From: a bacterium
GTDB lineage: Bacteria > Campylobacterota > Campylobacteria > Campylobacterales > Sulfurimonadaceae
Assembly: GCA_018824305.1 (NCBI GenBank)
Contig: JAHJGM010000011.1
Location: 105,595 to 169,594, forward strand
DNA length: 64,000 nt
Direction: 5' to 3'
Below, piece after piece: positions 47,287-57,435 of this stretch. Numbering within the stretch: the first letter of the stretch is position 1; each line of letters begins with the position of its first letter. The position numbers and the translations under genes are program-made. The notes below the pieces were generated by a model. It was not told the origin of the DNA and made no database searches. It saw only the letters and a program-made list of their open reading frames with translations.

Positions 47287-47943
47287 TTGAAATCATATCA
47301 GAATCTTGTTATGTTACAAAATTTATATCGGCTGAAATCTTTGGGGTTTGAATACACCGATCTGGTTTGTGTAAATCAGAAAAATCTAGACATCCTCCCC
47401 AATGATCTTGGCGCCTTACATGTGAGTATCTCATCATGTCATCTTTGCGACCTGAGCAAGTCGAGAAAACAGAGCATGAGCGGGTATGGAAACGCCAACG
47501 CAGATCTGATGATCGTAGATTCCATCGTATCAAGCAGTGACGACGATCTTGGCAGCTACTATACGGGAAGAGCCGGGACTTCGCTGAGAAAGATGATAGA
47601 AAATGTCCTTGAACTCAGCATCGACGATGTTTTTTTGACACATGCCGTCAAGTGTAAGCCGCTTGGTTCAAACAGACCCTCTGATTCGGAACTAAACAGC
47701 TGCAAGCCCTATCTTTATAGACAGATAGAGGTCATAAAACCAAAAGTTATCGTAGCTTTAGGAGAGGAATCATATAATATATTTTCTCAGACAAAAGAGG
47801 AGTTTAACAGCGTGAGAGGTCATATCATAGATTTCAAAGAGTATAAGCTTGTTCCTATATATCATCCTCAGTTTTTACTGCGTAATCCGTCATTAAAAAA
47901 AGATACGCTTAATGATCTTAAAATAATAAAGAGTCTATTATGA
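47287..47943 (+). CDS. Uracil-DNA glycosylase (family 4-like)
   Basis: CHLCDLSKSRKQSMSGYGNANADLMIVDSIV; LTHAVKCKPLGSNRPSDSELNSCKPYL. Confidence 0.85.
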   Translation: MKSYQNLVMLQNLYRLKSLGFEYTDLVCVNQKNLDILPNDLGALHVSISSCHLCDLSKSRKQSMSGYGNANADLMIVDSIVSSSDDDLGSYYTGRAGTSLRKMIENVLELSIDDVFLTHAVKCKPLGSNRPSDSELNSCKPYLYRQIEVIKPKVIVALGEESYNIFSQTKEEFNSVRGHIIDFKEYKLVPIYHPQFLLRNPSLKKDTLNDLKIIKSLL

Positions 47944-49187
47944 AACTTAAAATCTTTTCACTGCTTTTGATAATCCCGACTTTGCTGTTGTCAAAAAGTT
48001 ATTTGGCTTCTACTATTCCTCTGCCAAAAACATATATTCAAGATCTGGATCCCTATCCGTGTGACGAAGAGTGTTTAAAAAGCGAACTCTCCAGCGGTCA
48101 TATATTTTCATTTTTGGCGCATTCACCGACGAAACTGGACAACAGAGAACTCAACGAGCAACGCCTTTTAAATCTGTCACTGTTTAATATCGGAGCACCG
48201 ATATCAAGCGACAAACTCAAAATCGCCATCATCATCCCATATAAGATCATAGGCAGATACGCTTCCTCTACTACAAGCTCTATTTTTGCATATATGCTGA
48301 CCAAAAACCGCGCCTTTGACATCAAGACCTTTAACATCGACTCTCAGGACAAAGATGTTTTGGCAAGAACGCTTGAAGAGATAGAGAACGAAGGGTTCTA
48401 CTATGCCATCGCTCCGCTGACAAAAGAGGGAGTCGATGCCGTCATAAGCATCGATCCGCAAATAAACATCTTCTTTCCTACGGTCAACAGAGACGATGTC
48501 TCCTCCTCGTCAAAATACCTCTATTTCGGCGGTATAGACTATAAAGCCCAAATTGCCGTGCTTTTAAAAGAGGCCGTCTCTCCGCTTATCATATTTAAAG
48601 ACGGATCAGCTCTAGCGGATAGACTCAGCATATACGCAGAAAACAAATACCTGCAAAAGACCATGGATTCTACGGGATTTGAACAGCCCATCACGGATGA
48701 GAAAAAGGTCTTTACGTTCAGCATAGACAAAAGCTCTACAAACTTAAAAGACGAGCTTTCTGAAAACAAAGAGATCGTGGAGGGTTCTTTTTTGACCAAT
48801 ACGCCCGTGGTTAAAACGGGGATGATAATGTCCCAACTGACTCTTTATGACGTCAACGAGACAAACGTACTCTCTACACAGATCAACTATGACCCGCTTA
48901 TCCTCTCTATGACACAGTTTCAAGACAGAGAGAACATGATCATCGCAAACTCGATCTCTACAAACAACAACGTCATCATAGAGACGAACTCTCTGCTGAG
49001 CAACGACATCGTTTATGACTGGATCAACTATGCTACGACTGTGGGAATAGACTATTTTTTCAATCTCATAACCAATGTAGCCCGCGAATACCCGCTGGAG
49101 ATGTTAAACAACCAGATCATCTACCCTATCACGCTAGTCAAGCCCTCTTATGCAAGGTTCATGACATACAAATCAATCGAAAAGTAG
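47940..49187 (+). CDS. Secreted periplasmic-binding-like protein (LpoA-type fold possible)
   Basis: Signal peptide MKLKIFSLLLIIPTLLLS; 415 aa; 4-bp overlap with the UDG gene. Confidence 0.6.
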   Translation: MKLKIFSLLLIIPTLLLSKSYLASTIPLPKTYIQDLDPYPCDEECLKSELSSGHIFSFLAHSPTKLDNRELNEQRLLNLSLFNIGAPISSDKLKIAIIIPYKIIGRYASSTTSSIFAYMLTKNRAFDIKTFNIDSQDKDVLARTLEEIENEGFYYAIAPLTKEGVDAVISIDPQINIFFPTVNRDDVSSSSKYLYFGGIDYKAQIAVLLKEAVSPLIIFKDGSALADRLSIYAENKYLQKTMDSTGFEQPITDEKKVFTFSIDKSSTNLKDELSENKEIVEGSFLTNTPVVKTGMIMSQLTLYDVNETNVLSTQINYDPLILSMTQFQDRENMIIANSISTNNNVIIETNSLLSNDIVYDWINYATTVGIDYFFNLITNVAREYPLEMLNNQIIYPITLVKPSYARFMTYKSIEK

Positions 49188-49556
49188 ACTCAGAACCTCT
49201 AAGTTCTGAGGTTCCAGCTTTTTAATTTTCCCCTCAAAATCGACAAACACAAGCGTCAAATCCATCTCAAACAGTTTCTCTTCATCTCTCAAGACCTCTT
49301 GATGCAGTACGAAAGAGACTTTTTTCAGCTCGATAAGTGAAGTCGTTACATGTAAGAGATCCCCAAGCTTTGCAGAGATATTGTAAGAGGCTTCGATGTT
49401 TTTCACGACAAAATGTCCGTTTTGCATAACAGGCGAGAGTCCCCTCTCAAAAAAAGCCTCACTCCTAGCCCGTTCGCAGAAATTAAGATAATTGGAATGA
49501 TATACAACCCCACCCACATCGGTATCTTCGTAATAAACCCTGATCTTCACTTCCAA
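49173..49556 (-). CDS. ybgC: YbgC-type acyl-CoA thioesterase
   Basis: EVKIRVYYEDTDVGGVVYHSNYLNFCERARSEAF. Confidence 0.95.
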   Translation of the reverse strand: MEVKIRVYYEDTDVGGVVYHSNYLNFCERARSEAFFERGLSPVMQNGHFVVKNIEASYNISAKLGDLLHVTTSLIELKKVSFVLHQEVLRDEEKLFEMDLTLVFVDFEGKIKKLEPQNLEVLSLLFD

Positions 49557-49789
49557 ACCCTTTATTTAAAGCATTTCAAACCATCTAGTTCGCTCTTGTA
49601 TGTCGTAAATTATACAGAACTCTCTCTTTGATTTTGTTTCGTGCTGACAATCTTTTAAATGATGCAGCAAGTGTATCGTGTGAAAAATATTTTTTATTGC
49701 TTCTATTATAAAAAAGGAACTCCCTGTCTCCAGTTAATTTTTTGATGTCCTACTAAAACTTCCATGGTTTAAGGTAATATATCTACATA

Positions 49790-49870
49790 TCTCATAGATG
49801 AAGCTGTTTTTAGAGTAAGATCACCGTTGTCGTTGCCGTTAAATCTTTATATGTAAAGCTGTAGGAGTAA
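49790..49870 (-). pseudogene. FHA/haemagglutinin fragment
   Basis: RFNGNDNGDLTLKTASSM, compare QGNDNGQLTLKTD in ORF 59636..60295. Confidence 0.5.
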
Positions 49871-49915
49871 AAGAGAAATGGGCTTTTACTTTCCTTCTTC
49901 CATATCTAGCATTCC

Positions 49916-50030
49916 TTACATGTAAGCTTTTATATACATTCCCAACGAGGACATTGGGAACGAGGAAAAGTTTGGAGATTTATTTACTGAGAAAGAATAT
50001 TTTAGAATTTGTAATTATGTATACTGTCCC
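49916..50030 (+). repeat. Island repeat R1 (contains a REP-like hairpin)
   Basis: TTACATGTAAG…CATTCCCAACGAGGACATTGGGAACGAG…ATTTATTTACTGAGAAAGAATATTTTAGAATTTGTAATTATGTATACTGTCCC. Confidence 0.85.
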
Positions 50031-50092
50031 TTGAGTTTCAGATATGGATAAAAATATATTTTTGCTATAATATCTCAAGCAAGAGGTTTGTA

Positions 50093-50395
50093 ATGACAAG
50101 AACAATATTGATAAATTATCTCAAAAATATAAAAGAAGAACTCCACACCAAGTACGGTATTACTACACTCGGTTTATATGGCAGCTATGCCAGAGACGAA
50201 GCTACAGAAAATAGTGATGTCGATATTTTTTATGAAAGAGATAAAAATTTCCAACTTGCAAGCGGTTTAGAATTTATGAACCTTGATGAAAAGCTAGCAC
50301 AAGATTTACAAGTAAAAAAAGTAGATTTTGTTGCTCTTGATTTTATGAATCCTATAATAAAACATTACGCAAAAAAAGACTTTATTTATGTATAG
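50093..50395 (+). CDS. MNT-type nucleotidyltransferase antitoxin
   Basis: YGITTLGLYGSYARDEATENSDVDIFYE (GSYARxE…SDVD). Confidence 0.88.
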   Translation: MTRTILINYLKNIKEELHTKYGITTLGLYGSYARDEATENSDVDIFYERDKNFQLASGLEFMNLDEKLAQDLQVKKVDFVALDFMNPIIKHYAKKDFIYV

Positions 50396-50810
50396 TGAAC
50401 GAAACCTTGTTTATATTTTAACGATGCTGGAGTGTATTGAAAAAACTTGGATTTATACAAAAGAGTTTGATAATCCTAACGATTTTATTTGGGCAAACGA
50501 GCAAAAAGAGTTGAATGCAACGATCTCTCTATTTATAGCTATCGGGGAAGAATCTAAAAAAATTGAACAATCTTTAAAAGATGCACTCATATGTGACTTT
50601 TCTTGGAAAGATATTGCAGGTTTAAGAGACAAAATCTCTCATGATTATAGAGGTGTCGATGCAGATATTCTATGGAGTGTTATTCACAAAGATCTTGTAA
50701 AACTAAAAACCGCGTTAATAGAAATGACACAAAAGATAAATCCCAAAAAAAAGCTTTTACAAGAGTTTTTATCCACTCCTTATTACAAACATCTTCAGTA
50801 TCTAATTTAA
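50388..50810 (+). CDS. HEPN (HepT-like) toxin
   Basis: IAGLRDKISHDYRGVDADILW (RxxxxHxY motif region); overlaps the MNT gene. Confidence 0.85.
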   Translation: MYSERNLVYILTMLECIEKTWIYTKEFDNPNDFIWANEQKELNATISLFIAIGEESKKIEQSLKDALICDFSWKDIAGLRDKISHDYRGVDADILWSVIHKDLVKLKTALIEMTQKINPKKKLLQEFLSTPYYKHLQYLI

Positions 50811-50814
50811 ATTA

Positions 50815-50892
50815 CCAATCACACCCCAGAATATCTGTGTTCTTAGTGTTGATGATTATACCGTTCACAGCTTGAAGATTACTGCCTTGTAC
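50815..50892 (-). pseudogene. FHA fragment
   Basis: KVQGSNLQAVNGIIINTKNTDILGCDW. Confidence 0.45.
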
Positions 50893-50894
50893 CT

Positions 50895-50990
50895 TTACAT
50901 GTAAAAGCTCACATGTAAAGTATCAGGAGTGGAGATTTTTTTCTTGAGAGAGCATTTTAAGATTTGTAATTATATATACTGTCCCCGTAA
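50895..50990 (+). repeat. Island repeat R2
   Basis: TTACATGTAAAAGCTCACATGTAAAGTATCAGGAGTGG…GTAATTATATATACTGTCCCCGTAA. Confidence 0.85.
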
Positions 50991-51000
50991 TGTTCGACTG

Positions 51001-51306
51001 CTAGAACCCACTGACCATAAAATCAATAGCAGCAATTATTTGCGAGCGATGATTTGCAAGTGAACCGCATTTATCTCCCAACACGGACTTATGAACGCCG
51101 GCCAATTCTTGTGTAGACAACGCAAACATTTTATGATCTATTTCAAATAGTGGATTGAGATGCGTAATTGCACTCAAATTTTCACCCAAAGGAATAACCA
51201 CTCTCGTATCCAAGTCAGATAAGATTTCAGCTTGAATATCTAGCAGATATGGAAATTCAGAAGCGCTCTTGGAATCATCATTACGGTAGATATCAAACTG
51301 TGCCAT
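51001..51306 (-). CDS. ccdB: CcdB-family toxin
   Basis: MAQFDIYRNDDSKSASEFPYLLDIQAEILSDLDTRVVIPL. Confidence 0.92.
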   Translation of the reverse strand: MAQFDIYRNDDSKSASEFPYLLDIQAEILSDLDTRVVIPLGENLSAITHLNPLFEIDHKMFALSTQELAGVHKSVLGDKCGSLANHRSQIIAAIDFMVSGF

Positions 51307-51551
51307 TAAAAGCGTCTCAGTCTGTCAGAAAATGTTCCATTTATACTTATACGCTCATTGTAGCTTTCTATTGCCTCTTTGTTTTCTTGAACCCACAATG
51401 ATTCTTTTTTATTAGCGATGATTTGTACTAATTGCTCTTCAAGTAACTTTGAAAGATTTATTTTTAGAGCTTTTGCTTGTGCGATCAAATCACTATTGAT
51501 ACTAAGATTTGCCGATTTTTTTGGAGCATTTTGATTATAATAAGCGGTCAT
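51306..51551 (-). CDS. ccdA: CcdA-family antitoxin
   Basis: KKSANLSINSDLIAQAKALKINLSKLLEEQL; 1-bp overlap with ccdB. Confidence 0.92.
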   Translation of the reverse strand: MTAYYNQNAPKKSANLSINSDLIAQAKALKINLSKLLEEQLVQIIANKKESLWVQENKEAIESYNERISINGTFSDRLRRF

Positions 51552-51597
51552 GATCTTCTCCTATGCGCATATTCTATACGCATTATAGCATTGATTT

Positions 51598-51719
51598 TCA
51601 TAACTTGTATGGTCGCTTTGTTGTTAGCGGTGATGTTGATGTTCTCTGCACTCAGGTTTGAAGCTACGCTTTGTTCTTTATACTCTTGGAGTTTCTTCTC
51701 TATGGCGTCAAGTTTTAGT
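51598..51719 (-). pseudogene. FHA fragment
   Basis: LKLDAIEKKLQEYKEQSVASNLSAENINITANNKATIQV. Confidence 0.55.
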
Positions 51720-52329
51720 ACGTTATTTTATGCATCTCTATTAAACTTGAATAATCTCCATTATCAGCGACTTTTAAAGCCTTTATATATTCATCTCTTT
51801 TAGGGTTCTCTTTTGAAAGCAGATCCTCTTGCCATTTTACAGGCATAGAACCATGTTGTCTAAGGTAGATGTTTGCCAGCATCCTAGACCAGCGACCATT
51901 TCCGTTTAGAAACGGATGGATCTGAACTGCTCTATGATGTATCCGTGCTGATGCTTCATAGATATCAAATGTTTTATGCTTTTCCCAATATGCTATATCA
52001 TCTGCTAACTCTTTTAGTGCGGTTGGTACTTGATACGCTTTTATGCCGATAGAAAGTTCAACGTGTCTAAATTTTCCAGCCCAATCCCATACATTACCAA
52101 ACATCTCTTCGTGAAGCTTTGAAAGCCATTCATAAGTAAACGGTGCCAACTTTTTAGATGGAGGTGCTGAGAGATATTTTAAAGTAGCGAGTGCGATGTT
52201 ATTCGCTTCATGTATACAGATCTCTTTTAAAGAGTAGACTTTATTTTTTGGTAATTTTAGTCCTGATATATCATCAAGCGGTGTCGCATCATTTATCGGT
52301 TTGGTTGAATTAATCATCAAGCTACCCAA
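51715..52329 (-). CDS. Fic-family protein (mobile mystery protein B-like)
   Basis: HHRAVQIHPFLNGNGRWSRMLANIYL (HPFxNGNGR). Confidence 0.93.
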   Translation of the reverse strand: MGSLMINSTKPINDATPLDDISGLKLPKNKVYSLKEICIHEANNIALATLKYLSAPPSKKLAPFTYEWLSKLHEEMFGNVWDWAGKFRHVELSIGIKAYQVPTALKELADDIAYWEKHKTFDIYEASARIHHRAVQIHPFLNGNGRWSRMLANIYLRQHGSMPVKWQEDLLSKENPKRDEYIKALKVADNGDYSSLIEMHKITY

Positions 52330-52697
52330 AGAGTGTTTTTATAAGCACCGTTTAGAAACTCTTTTTCATACATGGAAATAATGTTATTTAGATTCTCATC
52401 ATCTAAACCCTGCATCTCTAATGCTGATGTACTTTGAACAAGTGAAGCTAAATAGATGGCTTTTTCGTGGGCTCTTTGCTTTTTTAATTGTTCTAATGAT
52501 AGCTGTTCATTGCCCGCAAAGTCTAAACCTAAGAAGTTTGTGATATGTTCAATCGTACTGAGTTTGACATCTTCATTGTTTAACACTCTGTTGATAGTTC
52601 TAACACTCACACTGCTAAGTTTGGAGAGATTCTCAACTGTGATATTTAACTGTTTTTTTCTGTCAATAATTTTATTAATCAAGTCTAAGCGTTGCAT
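52317..52697 (-). CDS. XRE-type HTH antitoxin partner of Fic
   Basis: NITVENLSKLSSVSVRTINRVLNNEDVKLSTIEHITNFLGL. Confidence 0.88.
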   Translation of the reverse strand: MQRLDLINKIIDRKKQLNITVENLSKLSSVSVRTINRVLNNEDVKLSTIEHITNFLGLDFAGNEQLSLEQLKKQRAHEKAIYLASLVQSTSALEMQGLDDENLNNIISMYEKEFLNGAYKNTLWVA

Positions 52698-52751
52698 ACT
52701 GACTCCTTTAACTATATTATGCCATAAATGGCATAAATTTATATCTATATT

Positions 52752-52831
52752 TTAAATCATCTGACAGAGATCTTGATGGCTTGAGATGTTGTAGATGTCT
52801 GTAGTTGTGTTTGTTTTTGCGGTTTTTATCT
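52752..52831 (-). pseudogene. FHA fragment
   Basis: KIKTAKTNTTTDIYNISSHQDLCQMI, compare VDIYDISSHQGLSGEL. Confidence 0.55.
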
Positions 52832-52942
52832 TTACATGTAAGGGTTTACATGTAAAGCTGTGAGAGTTAGGGGGAAGTGGAGATTTCTTTACTGAGGGAG
52901 AGCATTTTAGAATTTGTAATTATGTATACTGTCCCCGGAATT
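52832..52942 (+). repeat. Island repeat R3 (two TTACATGTAA copies)
   Basis: TTACATGTAAGGGTTTACATGTAAAGCTG…TTTACTGAGGGAGAGCATTTTAGAATTTGTAATTATGTATACTGTCCCCGGAA. Confidence 0.9.
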
Positions 52943-52959
52943 TTTAGTTTTGAATAAAA

Positions 52960-53313
52960 TTACTCTTTTATCAATGTTTCGCACTGCTTTTTAAACTTTG
53001 GAAGACCATTTCTAATAATCCATTCTACGATTGCTAAATTCACACCTTCATAATCATGAGCAATGTAAGTTCTAACATCATACATACCTTTGACATCATT
53101 ATCATCGAAGGCACTAAGAATATCATCTGCATGTTCTTTTTTGAGTTTATTAAACTGTTCAGCTATTGCCGTAAGGTGCATTAATATTGCAGGTCTGTTC
53201 GTTACATAGTCTTCAAGTGCTTGAGTAATAGTTCCACTCTTTTGAACTATCTGCTCAATGTAGTCAATTTTTTCAAGGATTAAATAAACTTTACTGATAG
53301 ACTCTTTAGACAT
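52960..53313 (-). CDS. HEPN (HepT-like) toxin
   Basis: DVRTYIAHDYEGVNLAIVEW (RxxxxHxY). Confidence 0.87.
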   Translation of the reverse strand: MSKESISKVYLILEKIDYIEQIVQKSGTITQALEDYVTNRPAILMHLTAIAEQFNKLKKEHADDILSAFDDNDVKGMYDVRTYIAHDYEGVNLAIVEWIIRNGLPKFKKQCETLIKE

Positions 53314-53614
53314 ATATCGCTCTATCTATAATAAACTTTTTACCCGTTTTTCCCATACCCGTACTGTCAGCAAGGTCAACAGGCAGTCCGATAGCCTTAC
53401 TTATCTCTGCTTGTATCTCATGAATACGCTTTATAGCACCAAAGCCGTATTTATTAGCAAATTCAGGCGTAGCCTCAACAAGAATATCCACATCACTACT
53501 CACATCAGCTTCATCACGGGAATATGAACCAAAAAGAGCTTTAATCAAAAATCCTTCTTGTTTATAAACCTCTTTAGCATTCACAAGATAATTTAAAATC
53601 GATTCTTTATTCAT
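53306..53614 (-). CDS. MNT-type nucleotidyltransferase antitoxin
   Basis: IKALFGSYSRDEADVSSDVDILVE. Confidence 0.9.
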   Translation of the reverse strand: MNKESILNYLVNAKEVYKQEGFLIKALFGSYSRDEADVSSDVDILVEATPEFANKYGFGAIKRIHEIQAEISKAIGLPVDLADSTGMGKTGKKFIIDRAIYV

Positions 53615-53636
53615 ACTCGGATTATACCATGTTACT

Positions 53637-53666
53637 AATACATGTACAAATATTTGTATTAGTCCA
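53637..53666. promoter_or_regulatory. Inverted repeat upstream of the MNT/HEPN operon
   Basis: ACTAATACA-N12-TGTATTAGT, 23 bp upstream of the start codon at 53614. Confidence 0.4.
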
Positions 53667-53862
53667 TAACATTTGGCACTGAGGATGAATTTACAAAAAA
53701 ATTTGACACTTTGAGTGGAATGACCCCTATAAAGTAGACAAACTTTTAGATAGTTAATTGGATAAAATAATGAGATAAATCATTTTCTATTCTTTTTATT
53801 GATATAGAAAATGATTTTACTAAGGGAATGCGTCACATATAAGTTACTGTATGTTTTAGTTT

Positions 53863-54438
53863 TTAAAACGTAAAATTAATCCCCGCATATATTCTCGTGC
53901 TTTTTTGTTCTATGTCTACTGTAGAGTAAGTCATAGTATAATCATCTGCAAGATATGTCAACTTATCTTCTTTACTGTAGATGTAATCTATACCTGCGAT
54001 GAGATAGATGTGTTCATCAGCTTTATAAGATATGCCCACACCTCCTTTAACGGATTTCTCTTTCATAGTAGATTCTTCATATCCACTGACATCTCCCCAT
54101 CCGTATCCAAAGCCGACTTGAACATATGGATATAGATCTTGTGAGAGTTCAAACTCTTTAATAATGTCAAAACCTACTTCTGAAATAGTCGTATCTGCAG
54201 GATAAGATATTCGAGAAACTCTTATTTGAGCTTTCCAGTCACCGTCCGTTCCCACACCCAATTTGGCAGATATATCATGAGCTTCATTGTTTGTGACTGT
54301 ATCAGTGTTCCAATAGCTGTCATGCGCTGTAAATGTGTTGAAAAGATACCCATATTCTGCCCCAACATAAACATCTGCAAATGCACCACTAGCGACTATA
54401 CTGCTAAGTAGCAGTCCTTTAATAACTTTATTTTTCAA
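53863..54438 (-). CDS. Outer-membrane beta-barrel protein (OmpA-like/OMP_b-brl)
   Basis: Signal peptide; AEYGYLFNTF; alternating pattern; terminal IYAGINFTF. Confidence 0.8.
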   Translation of the reverse strand: MKNKVIKGLLLSSIVASGAFADVYVGAEYGYLFNTFTAHDSYWNTDTVTNNEAHDISAKLGVGTDGDWKAQIRVSRISYPADTTISEVGFDIIKEFELSQDLYPYVQVGFGYGWGDVSGYEESTMKEKSVKGGVGISYKADEHIYLIAGIDYIYSKEDKLTYLADDYTMTYSTVDIEQKSTRIYAGINFTF

Positions 54439-54552
54439 ACAAAACTCCTCTTTTTTGTATTTACATATCTTTTGTTTAACTTAAGTATTATAACTAGTTT
54501 TTGTCACATTTACTACAATTTAAAACAAAATTCATTTTTTATTGTGTCTTTA

Positions 54553-54630
54553 GAGGTTATTTGCTGAGTTTGTAGCCGAATGAAGGGATGGTTTCAATGA
54601 GTTTAAATTCAATTTTACTTCGTAAGCGAT
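54553..54630 (-). pseudogene. C-terminal fragment of an OmpR-type response regulator
   Basis: LRSKIEFKLIETIPSFGYKLSK*. Confidence 0.5.
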
Positions 54631-54845
54631 AGACTAAAAAGTACTGTCAGATACAGTATTGCTTTGCCATATCTGCTCTCCCATTATTGAAAATAGTCTT
54701 AGAAGTTTTTTGTATCATTCTCTTTGAACTCATTTTTTATCTGGAGAATATCCTGTATTGTTAGAGATTTACTTTTATCTATGTAGATTTTTGCATCTGG
54801 AAGTATGTCACAAAACTTTGTTTTATCATTTATTTTTATTGATTC

Positions 54846-54929
54846 CTCGCTCCCATGCTCCAGCATGGGAGTGTCTACTTATCTTGTTTGTGATATAGTG
54901 GGCATTCTCACAAAGACCGTGGGAACGAG
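54846..54929. repeat. REPIN-like inverted pair of REP hairpins
   Basis: CTCGCTCCCATGCTCCAGCATGGGAGTG … GGGCATTCTCACAAAGACCGTGGGAACGAG; related half in R1 at 49937-49964. Confidence 0.65.
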
Positions 54930-55098
54930 AAAACTCGTAAATATTGATAAATAAATCTCTTAGATTATACAAATGTCTGACTTTAACACTACTTTATTGA
55001 GATCTCTTTCTAAAATCATTTACCAAGATAGGCATAATGAAAAGAACAAGTGCCTAACATCATTTTTTCTTACACGGGAAACGCTTTCAACTTCATAT

Positions 55099-55746
55099 CT
55101 AGGCGCCGTGGTAGAAAAATTGCCCAATGCCTAGTGTAAAGATAAGATTGCCGTATAACCCGTGTTCGATAGTGCTCATCAGCACTGAACGGCTCTGCTG
55201 ATAGGTTGTCATAAAAAGCAGTGAGCCTAAAAAACTAAACGTTACCGCGATGGCATTGCCAAACACCGTATGGATATAAGCGAAGATAATAGCGTTGACA
55301 AGTAAAAAAAGCTGTCTGTTTCTTATGACACTTGCAAAACGATACTCAAAAAAAGCTCTAAAAAGTACTTCTTGCAACAAAGCGGAGAGAATCGGATAAA
55401 GAAGCATGATGAAAAGCCAAAACAAAAAGTGCTGCTTGATGAAAGTAAAAAGCAGTTCAGGGTAAAAAAGCCACGTAAAAACTCCTATAGCAGGAGCAAT
55501 AAACACTGCTCGTTTTAAAATAACACCCATTTCTTTTTTATCAAAGTGAAACAGCAGCTCAAAACTCTTCGAGCGCCGAAGTATTATGTAGGCATAAAGT
55601 GTCGCCATCCAAAGCAGCGGCATGACAGCGGCTTTGGGAACGAAGCCTGCAACAATGGACAAAGGCGGCAGGAAAAAGAGTAGAAAAGTTTCTAATACTA
55701 ATATCAAAGTCTTCATGCCATTAATAATATCAAAATAAAGAAACAA
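55099..55746 (-). CDS. CPBP-family intramembrane metalloprotease
   Basis: LLQEVLFRAFFEYRFA; FLLVNAIIFAYIH; STIEHGLYGNLIF. Confidence 0.85.
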   Translation of the reverse strand: MFLYFDIINGMKTLILVLETFLLFFLPPLSIVAGFVPKAAVMPLLWMATLYAYIILRRSKSFELLFHFDKKEMGVILKRAVFIAPAIGVFTWLFYPELLFTFIKQHFLFWLFIMLLYPILSALLQEVLFRAFFEYRFASVIRNRQLFLLVNAIIFAYIHTVFGNAIAVTFSFLGSLLFMTTYQQSRSVLMSTIEHGLYGNLIFTLGIGQFFYHGA

Positions 55747-55889
55747 AAATGTTTCGAATCTAAAATATAATTACTTTCGTTCGACGAACCTTTGATGGTC
55801 TAGGTATCTTGTACATTTTACATCACAATATCTTTACTTACATTTACTTTCAAATCGTTTGTGGCTTGAAGATTGGAGCCTTGTCCCTT

Positions 55890-55976
55890 TTACATGTAAG
55901 GTATCAGGAGTGGGAAGATTTATTTACCGAGGAAGAGTATTTTAGAATTTGTAATTATGTATACTGTCCCCGGAAC
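55890..55976 (+). repeat. Island repeat R4
   Basis: TTACATGTAAGGTATCAGGAGTGGGAAGATTTATTTACCGAGGAAGAGTATTTTAGAATTTGTAATTATGTATACTGTCCCCGGAAC. Confidence 0.9.
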
Positions 55977-56327
55977 TTCGTTGGCTGCATTTAAATCATT
56001 ATCAAAAACATTATTCACGGCAACAGTGAATTTTTCAGATTTTAGAAACTCATACGCTTCTGTAGTCTGAATGGTACGGTATTCATCTTTTAGAGATTTT
56101 ACCGTATCTTGATATTCGGTACTGCCTGAAAAAAGAAGTGTCGTACTTTTCCCGTTACCGACGGTGTCAAGTTTGCTCACTAGTTTGGTTAGGTTTTCTT
56201 TACTATCTACGAAATCCGTTAACTGTTCTGCTTCCGCAGATGTTAATGTTCCTGTGAGTGAGCCTAATGCTTCATCGATCGTTTTTGTTCCATTATTAAG
56301 TGAATCAAATATTTCTTGAAATGTCAT
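55920..56327 (-). pseudogene. Truncated protein whose 3' end is replaced by repeat R4
   Basis: RBS AAGGAGTAGCAAATG; reading frame runs into the repeat-encoded tail VPGTVYIITNSKILFLGK*. Confidence 0.6.
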
Positions 56328-56337
56328 TTGCTACTCC

Positions 56338-56808
56338 TTAATCGAAATCTATACAAATGATTTCTGTAATTTCTGTTTTTTTACTGAGAAGACCAAAATG
56401 CTTATAAGTTTGAATTGCTTCTTTGAGAATTGCTTTCAATTGTTCTACATCACTTCCATCTATACTTTTTGGATCCATACTCAGATATTTCCAGCTTATT
56501 TGTATAGGGGTTACTTTGGGCTTAGAAACAGGTTCCCACCATAATCTTACTTCTATATTTACTCCTAAATAATGGAGAATAAAAATTGTCTCTTGTGTTG
56601 GAGATGGTAAATCATAATTTGGGTTAGTTACTCTTGCAATTCTCATCAACCAAATTTCTCTTTCTCTATCTATTGTCCAATCCGTCTTTCTTCTTGGTTC
56701 TTTAACTCCTACATATTTATAGTCATCTCCACGATAACTATCACATAACTCTACTAATCCATATTTTTCTATATCCTCTTGTGATATCCATTCATTCACA
56801 AATGCCAT
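56338..56808 (-). CDS. Hypothetical (immunity-like candidate)
   Basis: 156-aa ORF in the toxin/immunity island; family not recognised. Confidence 0.6.
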   Translation of the reverse strand: MAFVNEWISQEDIEKYGLVELCDSYRGDDYKYVGVKEPRRKTDWTIDREREIWLMRIARVTNPNYDLPSPTQETIFILHYLGVNIEVRLWWEPVSKPKVTPIQISWKYLSMDPKSIDGSDVEQLKAILKEAIQTYKHFGLLSKKTEITEIICIDFD

Positions 56809-57435
56809 TGTTCTTTTCCTTTTTTGTTTAGTCGTTTTGATTTTTTCTATTGTTTTTAAAGCTTACATGTAAGTAAGTTCATCTGTCTGTTTCTTATACT
56901 GCATTTCTTCTTAACATGTAAAAATGATTTACAATTTTCATATTTTATCTTTTGCTCATGCTGTGTTTATTGTTTGGAGTTCTTTGATTATTAGTATTTT
57001 GGTGCAATTTTGCAACGAAAAATCGCACTGGGGATTGTTTAACTTATTTTCTTCCATCATGGCACCTTTGTAATAGTGTTACATGTAAAAGGTCATAATT
57101 ATCTTTTCACTTCCCTGTGAAGCAGCCTCTTACATTGTCTAAAAACTTGCTTAGAACGGTATTGTTGACAATAAACATCACATTTTGTATTATTCAAAAT
57201 ACTTATATCATGTTATTTTCTGTATATTTTTAATTGAAAAACACATTAAATATAACAAAAAAAACTAGTGACGTGATAAGAAAGTATTAAAACTATATTA
57301 AACTTAAAAGATAATTACTTTTTGTAACAATTAAAAGAAATTGATAAATATTATTTGAATTAGTAGAAATTTGCAGAGTGGATATTTACATTTTAAAAAA
57401 ACAGCGGGCAGAGTCATGGTCTGTGACATCTACAT

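Noticed and set aside
49193-49214. GAACCTC…GAGGTTC hairpin between the periplasmic protein and ybgC genes
   Set aside because: Ordinary bidirectional terminator-type hairpin between convergent genes.
55809-55994. ORF 61 aa (…EEEYFRICNYVYCPRNFVGCI) as a real small protein
   Set aside because: It is a read-through of FHA debris and island repeat R4, not a conserved gene.
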